DNA of 13,200 nucleotides from JAEYLA01 sp035561315 (GTDB lineage: Bacteria; Bacillota; Clostridia; Christensenellales; CAG-138). The stretch covers positions 1 through 13,200 of the forward strand of contig DATMXR010000271.1 of assembly GCA_035561315.1 (NCBI GenBank). Reading direction: 5' to 3'. The notes beneath the pieces were generated by a model. It was not told where the DNA came from, ran no database searches, and saw only the letters and a list, made by a program, of their open reading frames with translations. Shown one piece after another: positions 1-7,102 of the stretch (position 1 is the first letter of the stretch; each line of letters starts with the position of its first letter). The translations under genes and the position numbers were made by a program.

Positions 1-99
1 CGACTATACAGCATTTTTTCCTGTTTCGCAATCGCTTTCCAATAGAATCCGGGCTTATGGGAACCGGGAAATTTGGAATTTGCAACGATAATTTTTAAG

Positions 100-121
100 T
101 TTTGACTTATATCCGTCAAAA
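100..121. promoter_or_regulatory. Short inverted repeat upstream of the first operon
   Basis: TTTTGAC at 100-106 and GTCAAAA at 115-121 form a 7-bp inverted repeat with an 8-nt spacer in the 198-bp stretch before the first gene. A -35-like TTGACT (102-107) lies inside it, but no convincing -10 follows at normal spacing on the + strand. It could be an operator for the DUF5685 operon or for a divergent gene left of the window. Nothing else is visible in 1-198. Confidence 0.25.
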
Positions 122-198
122 AGCACTGGTAGAGTATGAATTTGAAATGATAAAATGGTAGGACGTAAAACCGTCTCACGTTTGAAAGGCGGGTCCAA

Positions 199-1041
199 AT
201 GTTCGGCTATGTCACGCCCGATAAACCGGAACTCAAAGTGCGCGAGCTTACGCAGTACCAGGCCTGGTACTGCGGCCTGTGCAAGTCCCTGCGGCGGACC
301 TACGGGCAGATTCCCCGCCTTGCGCTGGATTACGACTGCACGTTTTTCGCACTTTTACTTCAGGGCATATCCGGCGAGGAATTTACCTGCGCGCCCGGAA
401 GGTGCGGCTACAAGCCGTTCAGAAAGAAGGCGCCGGTCATCGGCCCGTGCGAGGCACTCTCTTACGCCGCGGATATCAATGTGCTATTGTATTATTACAA
501 GCTCGCCGACGATTTCCGGGACGAAAAAAACATCCTGGCTTTTGCGGGGCATACGGCGCTTGGCGCCGGGGCAAAAAAAGCCGCAAAGCTTAGGCCGGAG
601 ACGGCGGATATCATCGCTTCGGGCATTGGGCGGCTTTCCGAACTGGAGCAAAGGAAAGAGCCGAGTATAGACGCGGCGGCGGACGCGTTTGCCAATATTC
701 TTAAACAGCTTGCTTTAGGATATGATAAACTTACGGAAAAGCAGAAACCCGCGCTTTCCTGGCTCAGCTACCATATGGGGCGGTGGATTTACCTCATAGA
801 CGCATGGGAGGACCGCAAAAAAGACGAAAAGGCGGGTTCCTACAATCCGTTTCTGATCGCGGACGCCACAAAGGAGCGCGCTTCTTTTTTGCTGTACGCG
901 TCTCTCTATGAAATGGAAAACGCCTGCGATTTGCTGGACCTGAAGGCCAATCAGGGCTTGATTGAAAATATCATTTATCGGGGCTGCCGCTTTCAGACAA
1001 AGCGGGTGCTGGAAGGAGTCAAACAGGATGAATCCGTATAA
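199..1041 (+). CDS. DUF5685 family protein
   Basis: A 280-residue protein of unknown function. Its opening (MFGYVTPDKPELKVRE, then YCGLC) matches what I recall of DUF5685 proteins of Clostridia, which often sit beside a DnaJ-domain gene as here. Six cysteines (C25, C28, C47, C64, C69, C84) cluster in the first third, including a CxxC at 25-28, so a metal site is possible. Two acidic motifs follow: DDFRDE at 104-109 and DAWEDRKKDEKAGSYNPF at 201-218. Their arrangement is reminiscent of the two Asp-rich motifs of squalene/phytoene synthase-type all-alpha enzymes; that is inference, not an assignment. The ATG at 199 is chosen because a purine-rich AAGGCGGG lies just upstream and the N-terminus fits the family. 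The stop overlaps the start of the DnaJ gene by 14 bp, so the two are probably translationally coupled. Confidence 0.8.
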   Translation: MFGYVTPDKPELKVRELTQYQAWYCGLCKSLRRTYGQIPRLALDYDCTFFALLLQGISGEEFTCAPGRCGYKPFRKKAPVIGPCEALSYAADINVLLYYYKLADDFRDEKNILAFAGHTALGAGAKKAAKLRPETADIIASGIGRLSELEQRKEPSIDAAADAFANILKQLALGYDKLTEKQKPALSWLSYHMGRWIYLIDAWEDRKKDEKAGSYNPFLIADATKERASFLLYASLYEMENACDLLDLKANQGLIENIIYRGCRFQTKRVLEGVKQDESV

Positions 1042-1657
1042 GGTCTTGGGCGTGAGCGAAGACGCGACGCAGGAAGAGATCCGCGCCGCTTATCTCGCGC
1101 TGGTCAAAAAATACCACCCGGATAAATACACGGATAATCCTCTTAAGGAGCTTGCCAACGAAAAGCTCAAGGAGATCAACGAAGCGTACGAGCTGCTCTC
1201 TAAGAAAAGCGCCTCCACCTCCTCCTCGGCGCGCCGGGACAGCAGCTCCTACGGCTCCTACGGCACATACAGCGGTACGGGCGGCTCCTACTCCGGGCCT
1301 TCCGCCGCGGAATTCGCGCGCGCGCGCTCCTTCATCAACCAGAACAATCTGCAGGCGGCAAAGCAGGTGCTCGATTCCATCTCCGTGCGCAACGCGGAAT
1401 GGTATTATCTCTACGGCGTGGTCTATCTGCGCCAGGGCTGGTACGACAAGGCGCGGGAATATCTTTCCATGGCGTATGAGCAGGAGCCGGGCAACGCCGA
1501 ATACCGCAACGCGTACGCCGCGGTAAACAACGCGGGAAGCCCGTTCGGCCGCGGCGCGGGTTCCGGCGCCGGCCAGTATGGCGGGGGCTGCTCCACATGC
1601 GATATCTGCTCGACGCTCATGTGCCTGGATTGCTGCTGCGACGGCCACCCTTGCTAG
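1028..1657 (+). CDS. DnaJ-domain protein with cysteine-rich C-terminal tail
   Basis: A 209-residue J-domain protein. The J-domain occupies about residues 2-60, with the HPD tripeptide at 30-32 that stimulates Hsp70 (DnaK) ATPase. A Ser/Gly/Tyr-rich linker (about 62-92) and a TPR-like helical segment (about 95-165) follow. The protein ends in a tail with eight cysteines in the last 22 residues (C188, 191, 194, 199, 202, 203, 204, 209). The glycine-rich and zinc-finger regions of true DnaJ are absent, so it is a specialised co-chaperone or scaffold, not DnaJ itself. The ATG at 1028 is preferred over an upstream in-frame ATG at 962 because GGAAGGAG (1011-1018) is well placed and the J-domain starts at once. 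It overlaps the DUF5685 stop and is followed 13 bp later by the membrane protein gene. Confidence 0.85.
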   Translation: MNPYKVLGVSEDATQEEIRAAYLALVKKYHPDKYTDNPLKELANEKLKEINEAYELLSKKSASTSSSARRDSSSYGSYGTYSGTGGSYSGPSAAEFARARSFINQNNLQAAKQVLDSISVRNAEWYYLYGVVYLRQGWYDKAREYLSMAYEQEPGNAEYRNAYAAVNNAGSPFGRGAGSGAGQYGGGCSTCDICSTLMCLDCCCDGHPC

Positions 1658-1670
1658 GGGGAGGGGTTCC

Positions 1671-2210
1671 ATGAACAGGCGGCTGAACCCGTCCAAACAG
1701 CTTACGCTGGGCGCCATGGTCACGGCGCTCACCGTATTGAGCCTGTACGCGGTTGCGGTGCTGCCCGTTGGCTCCGTCCCGCTGTATTTTCTTGCGTCCT
1801 TTTTTATGTATATCCTGGCGTGCGAAGGCGCTTACGCCGCGGCGCTCCTTTCTTTTTTGGCAAGCGCCGCGCTCTCTTTCTTTCTGCTGCCGGAAAAATC
1901 GCCGGTGCTTTTTTACGCCGCCCTTCTCGGGCATTACGGCATATTCCGCACGGCGCTGCAGGGGCGCGTGGAAAACAAATTTCTTCTGATGCTGATCAAG
2001 CTTCTTTACTGCGACGTGTTCGCGGGGGCGGGTCTCTACATTGGGCTGTATGTCTGGGGGGGCCTCGACATCGCGCTTCCGGAGACGCTTCCGGTCTGGG
2101 CGGTCGTTGTGCTTTCTCAGGCGGCGCTTTTGGTGTATGACATTCTGTACGCTCTGAGCGCAAGTATTTATGAAGCGCGCTTCCGCAAGTCGATTGTGCC
2201 GAGAAGATAG
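1671..2210 (+). CDS. Small integral membrane protein, possibly ECF S-component-like
   Basis: A 179-residue, strongly hydrophobic protein with about five predicted membrane spans (roughly residues 14-34, 36-60, 66-85, 100-125 and 130-160) and a basic C-terminus. The opening LTLGAMVTALTVLSLY resembles small multi-spanning membrane proteins of Clostridia related to substrate-binding S-components of ECF transporters. I do not recognise a specific substrate family. The ATG at 1671 follows a very strong GGGGGAGGGG (1658-1667) directly after the DnaJ stop; an in-frame upstream ATG at 1578 lies inside the DnaJ gene and is rejected. It is the last gene of the three-gene operon, with a terminator following. 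A shared job with DUF5685 and the J-protein is likely from the tight linkage, but its nature is unknown. Confidence 0.7.
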   Translation: MNRRLNPSKQLTLGAMVTALTVLSLYAVAVLPVGSVPLYFLASFFMYILACEGAYAAALLSFLASAALSFFLLPEKSPVLFYAALLGHYGIFRTALQGRVENKFLLMLIKLLYCDVFAGAGLYIGLYVWGGLDIALPETLPVWAVVVLSQAALLVYDILYALSASIYEARFRKSIVPRR

Positions 2211-2235
2211 CGCCTGAATAAAAAATAGTATGATG

Positions 2236-2260
2236 ACGCACTTCACGGGTGCGTTTTTCT
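2236..2260 (+). terminator. Rho-independent terminator after the DUF5685 operon
   Basis: ACGCAC (2236-2241) pairs with GTGCGT (2249-2254) around a 7-nt loop and runs into five T residues and CT. It lies 25 bp after the membrane protein stop, so it ends the three-gene operon. Confidence 0.75.
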
Positions 2261-2281
2261 GTTGCCTCCCCCATGCCTGAA

Positions 2282-2324
2282 GCTGTTAAAACAGCACAGA
2301 GTGGGAATGATAGTACAATAGTAC
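2282..2324 (+). promoter_or_regulatory. Possible promoter/operator region of the PBP gene
   Basis: GCTGTT-AA-AACAGC (2282-2295) is a compact 6-bp inverted repeat. It is followed by TAGTAC-AA-TAGTAC (2311-2324), a direct repeat containing TACAAT (2314-2319). A weak promoter reading is TTAAAA (2286-2291), 17 bp, GATAGT (2309-2314); TACAAT is an alternative -10 without a good -35. The region lies between the upstream terminator and the PBP start, where a promoter is expected, but the exact boxes are uncertain. Confidence 0.3.
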
Positions 2325-2354
2325 GCCGTTTCCTGTAAACAGCGTGCAAGTTGT

Positions 2355-4754
2355 ATGGGGGAGGCAAATCGATTGCGCAGGCAAGCCGAACAAAAGGGAA
2401 AAGGAAAGAAACAGAAAAGAACGCCGGAGCAGAAAGCGCGCCGCCGTCGCACGGTACGGCGTGTTTTGTTGGGCATGACACTCATCTGCCTGTCATTCGT
2501 GATGTTTGGCGCGGTCTATATGCTGCGCCTGGACGCATGGGAGAAGTTCGACCCGGGCCGCATATTGGGCGCGTCCCAATCGCTTCTTGTATATGATAAG
2601 GACGGCAACGAGGTGAGCTGCCTTTCCGGGACCGAAACGCGCATCAGCATCCCGCTGCGCGACATTCCCCTGCATGTCCGCTATGCGTTTATCTCGGCGG
2701 AAGATAACCGCTTTTATGAACATATCGGGGTGGACTTTATCCGCATTTTAGGCGCCGCCTGGGAGGACGTCAAGGCCGGAAGCTATGTGCAGGGCGCGTC
2801 CACCATCAGCCAGCAGCTCGTCAAGCTCAGCCATCTCACCAACGAGAAGGTGATGACCCGGAAGCTCGAGGAGGCCGTGCTCGCCTACCAGATGGAGCAG
2901 CAGTATTCCAAGGATGAAATATTGGAAATGTACCTGAACTACATCTATTTCGGCGGCGGGTTCTATGGCGTGGAGGCAGCCGCGCGCGGGTATTTCGGCG
3001 TGCACGCCAACGAGCTGAGCCTGGCGCAGGCGGCGCTGCTCGCGGGCATCATCAAATCCCCGTCGCATTACGCGCCGCACCTGGACCTGGAGGCAAGCAC
3101 CGGCCGGCGCAACCTTGTGCTGCGCCTGATGCAGGAATACGGATACATCGACGAGCAGACTTGCATTGCAGCACAGGAGGAGCCCGTCGCACTGAAGAAC
3201 GGTCTAAACCAGGAAAAGCGCGGGTATTATATCGACCTGGCGCTGGACCAGGCGTGTAATAGCCTGGGCGTTTCCATGGACGAGATTCTCACGGGCGGGT
3301 ACCGGCTCTATACCGCAATGGATTCTCAATTACAGACGCGCTGCGAGGAAGTTTTAAAGGACCCCGCCATGTTCCCCGAGGAGGCGGAGGACGCGCAGGC
3401 CGCATTGGTGGTGGTGGACGCTGAAACGGGCGGCGTCGCGGCGCTGATGGGCGGCAGGGAAAGCTCCACGGCGCTCGCCTACAACCGTGCCACGCGCATC
3501 AGGAGGCAGCCGGGCTCCGTGATTAAACCTATCATTGCCTATGCGCCGGCGCTTGAGGAGTACCGGTATACCACGGTTTCCATGCTGCTTGACGAGCCGA
3601 CGGATTTCAACGGCTACCAGCCGGATAACTTTAACGAAAAATACCGGGGCTGGGTGACCATGCGGGAATCCGTGGCGCAGTCCCTCAATATCCCCGCCGT
3701 GAAGGTGCTTGACGATATCGGGGTGGAGGCGGGCAAGCGGTTCGCGCAAAGCGTGGGCATACCGTTCGACGAGCGGGACAACAGCCTTGCGCTGGCTTTG
3801 GGCGGCTTTACGTACGGCGTTTCGCCTTACCAGATCGCGGGCGCATACGCCGCGTTTGCAACCGGCGGGCTCTACTCCACGCCTTCGCTTGTGCTTTCCA
3901 TCACAGACAGCCGGGGCGACCCGCTCTATACCTATGAACCGGAGCGCATGCGCGTGATGAGCGAGGAGAACGCGTATATTTTAAGCGATATGCTCCAAAG
4001 CGCCATCAGCGAAGGAACCGGCCGCCGCTTAGGCGAGCTGGATTTTGCCCTGGCGGGGAAAACGGGCACCACGGGGGAAGGGGAAGGCAACCGCGATGCG
4101 TGGATGGCGGCCTACAATCCGGAATACGCCGCCGCGGTGTGGATGGGGTATGACGATTCTGCGGGCGGGACGTTGCCGCAAGGAGCTACCGGCGGCAAAT
4201 ACCCCGCCATGATACTCTCCGAGGTGTTTTCCAAACTTTATGAGGACAGGGAGGCGCCCGTGTTCCAGAGGCCCGCGGGCGTGGTGGAGGTGCGGCTGGA
4301 CCGTTATACGCTGGACAACGCGCATATGGCGGTGCTGGCGGGCGCGCTGACTCCGCCGGATTCCATCGTCCGGGAGGTGTTCGCCGCGGGGACGGAGCCT
4401 GAAAATATGACCGATTACTGGGTGGTGCCCCAGCCGCCCACCACATTTCTTTCGCAGTTGAATGCGGAGGGCAGGGCGGAGCTTACGTTCATGCCGGTGC
4501 AAAGCTTCATGCTCTACCGGCTGTACAGGGAGGACAGCCACGGCGTCGCCCTGCTGCTGGGGGAATGGCCGGGCGGCAGCGGCGCCGTTCGTTATACGGA
4601 TACGACGGCGGAGTTTGGGCGGACGTACGAATATTATGTGGTTCCCGCGCACCCGCAGCTCACCATCGGCGGAAAGCAGGTGGTGGGTCCCGCTTCCAAG
4701 CGCCTGACGGTCCAAATTCCCGCCAACCCCTTTATTGCCGGAGGAGCCGCATAA
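2355..4754 (+). CDS. Class A penicillin-binding protein (bifunctional transglycosylase/transpeptidase)
   Basis: A PBP1A-type enzyme of 799 residues that polymerises lipid II and cross-links peptidoglycan outside the membrane. A Lys/Arg-rich cytoplasmic tail (1-36) and one membrane anchor (about 37-57) come first. The GT51 domain follows, with SAEDNRFYEH (114-123, catalytic E116), GASTISQQLVK (147-157) and RKLEEAVLAYQ (169-179). The transpeptidase domain has SxxK as S388-VI-K391, SLN at 443-445 and KTGT at 569-572, so all active-site motifs are intact. The C-terminal part (about 690-790) looks like a fibronectin type III-like domain, common in Firmicutes PBP1A. Length is normal. ATG 2355 has little Shine-Dalgarno support; in-frame TTG 2373 has GGGGGAGG at a good distance and may be the true start, removing six residues. 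The gene appears to be transcribed alone. Confidence 0.95.
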   Translation: MGEANRLRRQAEQKGKGKKQKRTPEQKARRRRTVRRVLLGMTLICLSFVMFGAVYMLRLDAWEKFDPGRILGASQSLLVYDKDGNEVSCLSGTETRISIPLRDIPLHVRYAFISAEDNRFYEHIGVDFIRILGAAWEDVKAGSYVQGASTISQQLVKLSHLTNEKVMTRKLEEAVLAYQMEQQYSKDEILEMYLNYIYFGGGFYGVEAAARGYFGVHANELSLAQAALLAGIIKSPSHYAPHLDLEASTGRRNLVLRLMQEYGYIDEQTCIAAQEEPVALKNGLNQEKRGYYIDLALDQACNSLGVSMDEILTGGYRLYTAMDSQLQTRCEEVLKDPAMFPEEAEDAQAALVVVDAETGGVAALMGGRESSTALAYNRATRIRRQPGSVIKPIIAYAPALEEYRYTTVSMLLDEPTDFNGYQPDNFNEKYRGWVTMRESVAQSLNIPAVKVLDDIGVEAGKRFAQSVGIPFDERDNSLALALGGFTYGVSPYQIAGAYAAFATGGLYSTPSLVLSITDSRGDPLYTYEPERMRVMSEENAYILSDMLQSAISEGTGRRLGELDFALAGKTGTTGEGEGNRDAWMAAYNPEYAAAVWMGYDDSAGGTLPQGATGGKYPAMILSEVFSKLYEDREAPVFQRPAGVVEVRLDRYTLDNAHMAVLAGALTPPDSIVREVFAAGTEPENMTDYWVVPQPPTTFLSQLNAEGRAELTFMPVQSFMLYRLYREDSHGVALLLGEWPGGSGAVRYTDTTAEFGRTYEYYVVPAHPQLTIGGKQVVGPASKRLTVQIPANPFIAGGAA
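2356..2363 (+). promoter_or_regulatory. Shine-Dalgarno that may place the PBP start at TTG 2373
   Basis: TGGGGGAG/GGGGGAGG lies just inside the ATG-initiated frame and 9 nt before an in-frame TTG at 2373. No comparable purine run precedes the ATG at 2355. The site favours initiation at TTG 2373. Confidence 0.45.
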
Positions 4755-4791
4755 AAGGATGCGTCCAACCCCCTTCGGAAGTGCTTGCAGC

Positions 4792-4836
4792 AAGACAAGG
4801 TATATAATATACTAAGGATGGAAATTTGCTTGTCTT
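4792..4836. promoter_or_regulatory. GntR gene promoter -10 overlaid by two dyads
   Basis: TATAAT at 4803-4808 is a perfect -10, although its -35 is poor. It sits within GTATAT-A-ATATAC (4800-4812), a 6-bp palindrome with one central base. An outer dyad AAGACAAG (4792-4799) and CTTGTCTT (4829-4836) flanks it. FadR-type GntR proteins bind short palindromes with a GT..AC core and often repress themselves, so an autoregulatory operator is a reasonable inference. Confidence 0.45.
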
Positions 4837-4922
4837 TTATGTATAAAGTGCAACGGTACTTTCGGCACAGGAATCTGTCGGAATAAGGGGGATGCGCGCC
4901 TCATGTCGGCGCTGCAACAGCG

Positions 4923-5606
4923 ATGAGGGATCATATCAGTTTGAATTTGGGCCAAATTGCAAGCGAAATGCAGCCGCGTTCCATGGCGGCGCGGGATTGG
5001 GTCTTTCAGGTATTGCGCGCGGCGATCGTGCGGGGAATCTTACCGGGCGGCATGCCGCTCAGGCAGGATGAAATCTCGGCTTCGCTCAACGTCAGCCATA
5101 TTCCCGTACGGGAAGCCTTCCGCCAGCTGGAGGCCCAGGGCCTGGTCCGCATCTACCCCAACAGGGGCGCGGTCGTCACCAAGCTCACGCTTGAAGAGAT
5201 GGAGGATATCATGGACGTGCGCACGCTGCTGGAGGTCGGCGCGCTCCGCGTGGCCATCCCCATCATGACGCAGGAAACCATAGATACCGCCCAGTCCATC
5301 ATAGACGAATCGTTGGAGGAGAACGAGCCCAACCGGCTGGAGGAACTCAACTCCTGCTTTCATTTCACGCTCTATGAACCGGTGCAGAATCAGATGCTGT
5401 TCCGTATGATCGAGCAGATGCACGCCAATATAGACCGGTATATCCGCGTCTATTACAGCGACCCCATGCACCACGCCACATCCAAAAAGCAGCACGCGGA
5501 CCTGCTGGACGCGTGCCGCGCAAAGGATATCGAGCGCGCGTGCAGCATACTCTACGAGCATATTGCGGATACGAAATCCCTGCTTGAACCCCGGCTGCAA
5601 AGCTGA
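4923..5606 (+). CDS. FadR-subfamily GntR transcriptional regulator (FCD domain)
   Basis: A 227-residue DNA-binding regulator. The winged helix-turn-helix spans about residues 20-88; LRQDEISASLNVSHIPVREA (46-65) and the wing RIYPNRGAVVTKL (76-88) are typical of GntR. The all-helical FCD ligand/metal domain follows, with D98, H147, H191 and H213 in the expected metal-binding positions. The family usually senses a carboxylic acid, but the ligand cannot be read from the sequence and no metabolic operon lies beside the gene. Start choice is uncertain: ATG 4923 has no obvious Shine-Dalgarno but overlaps the stop of a 7-codon frame starting at 4903. TTG 4941 has GAGGGA (4925-4930) 10 nt upstream. 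Both give an intact HTH. Dyads over the promoter suggest self-repression. Confidence 0.9.
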   Translation: MRDHISLNLGQIASEMQPRSMAARDWVFQVLRAAIVRGILPGGMPLRQDEISASLNVSHIPVREAFRQLEAQGLVRIYPNRGAVVTKLTLEEMEDIMDVRTLLEVGALRVAIPIMTQETIDTAQSIIDESLEENEPNRLEELNSCFHFTLYEPVQNQMLFRMIEQMHANIDRYIRVYYSDPMHHATSKKQHADLLDACRAKDIERACSILYEHIADTKSLLEPRLQS

Positions 5607-5730
5607 TCTATGCTGAAAAACGGCAAGGGAATATCATAACACGAAGAATATAGCGCGGGAAGACGGCGTTTTCCTGCGAAAAAGGACCAAGACAAAGCGT
5701 TTTAAGCGCGCATGGCCTATCCTTCACTGG

Positions 5731-5757
5731 CATATGTATTATCATATGGAGAGGGGG
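5731..5757 (+). promoter_or_regulatory. CATATG pair and RBS before the S11-like gene
   Basis: Two CATATG palindromes (5731-5736 and 5743-5748) are separated by TATTAT (5737-5742), which could serve as a -10; no good -35 is seen. The strong Shine-Dalgarno GGAGAGGGGG (5748-5757) follows and fixes the start at ATG 5765, 7 nt downstream. Promoter or operator role is inferred from position only. Confidence 0.3.
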
Positions 5758-5764
5758 ATGGGCC

Positions 5765-6955
5765 ATGTGGTTTTTGGCGCGTTTTGCACCGGATTTACCA
5801 TACGATAAAAGAAAAATCCTGCGGGCGGCTACGGCGCTGTTCTTGCTGACGGCGCTTGCTTTGCCGGCTAATACGGCTCTTGCCGCCGCGGAAGCTTCCA
5901 TGACGGACGCTTCCGGCGCGTTGCTCGTGGAGGCGACGACGCAGCAGCCCCTGCTTGAACAGGACGCGGATACGCCCCGCTCCGTCGCAGGGCTTATTAA
6001 GCTTCCCGCCGTGCTCGTTTTGAGCGAGGCGGCGGACCAGGGAAAGCTGGACTTAAACTCTGAAATCGCCGTCAGCGACAAAGCCGCCGGGGTTGGCGGG
6101 CCGACCGCGTTCATCGAGGGCGGGGAAGTGATATCGGCGGCGCCTCTGATGAAAGCCGCGGTCATGATCTGCGCGGGGGACGCCATTACCGCGCTGGGGG
6201 AATCGCTGTTTGGGACCGAGACGGGGTTTGTGGATGCGATCAATGCGCGGCTCAACGAACTGGGCGTGCCGGTCACATACGACAACGCCGTGGGGGCCGG
6301 CGCGCAGCTCACGCCGCGCCAGCTTGCGGTCATCGGCGCGGCGCTGATGAAAAGCCCCACGTTTACCGCCCACAGCAAGCTGACGCTGGAGAATTTTACC
6401 CATTCGGACGGCCGGGACACGGAGCTTGTAAACGCCAACCGCATGCTCAGGAGCTACGCCGGGTGCACGGGCGTCGCCACGGGTTCCTCGCAGTCGGACG
6501 GGTATTGCGGCGTGTTTGCCGTAACCAGGGGGGATACGCAGCTTATTTGCGTGGTGACGGGCTGCCGGAACTCCAGCACGCGCTTTGCGGTGGCTTCCTC
6601 CATGCTGGATCAGGCGTTCGCCACGAAAAAGGCGCAGAAGTGCGCGGAAAAAGGGGAAGTTATCGCGGAAAGCGTGCGCGTGCACGGAGGCAAGCGGCGG
6701 GAGGTCAACCTGGTCGCCAAGGACAGCGTCGTGCTGCTGTTGGATAAGGCGGAACCCGCGCTTGTAGCGGTGGAAAACATTCCGGAGCAATTGCAGGCGC
6801 CGCTTGGATTGGACTCCGTGGTGGGCGACGTTTCCTACCAGACGGCGGACGGCGTGGAGATGGGGAAGGTGGAGCTTGTGCCGCAGGTGGAGGTGGAGGA
6901 GGCGTTCTTCCGCGAGATCATTCGCCAGCTGCTGCTGAGCTTTATGCGGCTCTAA
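5765..6955 (+). CDS. Peptidase S11 (D-Ala-D-Ala carboxypeptidase)-like protein, apparently catalytically inactive
   Basis: A 396-residue secreted homologue of DacA/DacF-type low-molecular-weight PBPs. It has a signal peptide (about 16-41, AATALFLLTALALPANTALA), an S11-like domain (about 45-285), a PBP5_C-like beta domain (about 295-375) and a C-terminal amphipathic segment (377-396) of the kind that tethers these enzymes to the membrane. Active family members trim the terminal D-Ala of peptidoglycan stems. Here all three catalytic motifs look degenerate. The SxxK position reads G76-L-I-K79, the SGN region reads C136-A-G-D, and KTG reads A238-T-G240. The frame and the surrounding fold residues are intact, so this looks like a kept pseudoenzyme that may bind muropeptides or scaffold other enzymes. 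In Bacillus a dacB gene also lies near scpAB. ATG 5765 is chosen from the strong upstream RBS and the following signal peptide. Confidence 0.8.
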   Translation: MWFLARFAPDLPYDKRKILRAATALFLLTALALPANTALAAAEASMTDASGALLVEATTQQPLLEQDADTPRSVAGLIKLPAVLVLSEAADQGKLDLNSEIAVSDKAAGVGGPTAFIEGGEVISAAPLMKAAVMICAGDAITALGESLFGTETGFVDAINARLNELGVPVTYDNAVGAGAQLTPRQLAVIGAALMKSPTFTAHSKLTLENFTHSDGRDTELVNANRMLRSYAGCTGVATGSSQSDGYCGVFAVTRGDTQLICVVTGCRNSSTRFAVASSMLDQAFATKKAQKCAEKGEVIAESVRVHGGKRREVNLVAKDSVVLLLDKAEPALVAVENIPEQLQAPLGLDSVVGDVSYQTADGVEMGKVELVPQVEVEEAFFREIIRQLLLSFMRL

Positions 6956-6978
6956 ATGGCATATCTATAAAACCTCAG

Positions 6979-7002
6979 AGAGGCGGGACCCCCGCTTCTT
7001 TT
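6979..7002 (+). terminator. Rho-independent terminator after the S11-like gene
   Basis: AGAGGCGGG (6979-6987) pairs with CCCGCTTCT (6991-6999, one G-U) around the 3-nt loop ACC and runs into TTTT. It lies 23 bp after the stop and separates this gene from the protease-scpAB operon. Confidence 0.65.
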
Positions 7003-7058
7003 CGTTGGCTTGCTTTCAGGGTATGATTCTGCCCGGGCTCTTGCGGGGCGGGCGTTTC

Positions 7059-7087
7059 TTGCATCGGCTATCCATTTCACGTATAAT
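7059..7087 (+). promoter_or_regulatory. Sigma-A-like promoter of the M50-scpA-scpB operon
   Basis: TTGCAT (7059-7064) and a perfect TATAAT (7082-7087) are spaced by exactly 17 bp. The site lies after the upstream terminator and about 45 bp before the first start codon, as expected for the operon promoter. Confidence 0.7.
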
Positions 7088-7102
7088 AAAAAAAGGAGCG
7101 TG

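Noticed and set aside
1..15. Possible - strand gene start (ATG at 15 with AGGA before it)
   Set aside because: Only five codons are inside the window, so nothing can be supported.
1019..1732. Long open frame on the - strand across the DnaJ gene
   Set aside because: It mirrors the codon structure of the well-supported + strand genes, has no recognisable domain or RBS, and is rich in Arg/Ala/Val as shadow frames in GC-rich DNA are.
2311..2324. TAGTAC direct repeat considered as part of a repeat array or attachment site
   Set aside because: Only two 6-bp copies; it is noted within the PBP upstream region but gives no sign of integration or CRISPR.
4029..4793. 254-codon open frame on the - strand across the end of the PBP gene
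   Set aside because: No family resemblance, and it lies fully opposite the intact transpeptidase and FN3-like region.
5654..5678. Hairpin CGCGGGAA/TTCCTGCG after the GntR gene considered as a terminator
   Set aside because: No T-run follows on either strand; kept only as a possible RNA hairpin of unknown meaning.
5608..6444. 278-codon open frame on the - strand opposite the S11-like gene
   Set aside because: The + strand frame has a signal peptide, domain order and RBS; the opposite frame has only Ser/Ala-rich low-complexity sequence.
7031..7053. GCCCG/CGGGC stem before the M50 promoter considered as a second terminator
   Set aside because: Five base pairs with a 13-nt loop and a weak T-run; the hairpin at 6979-6999 explains termination better.
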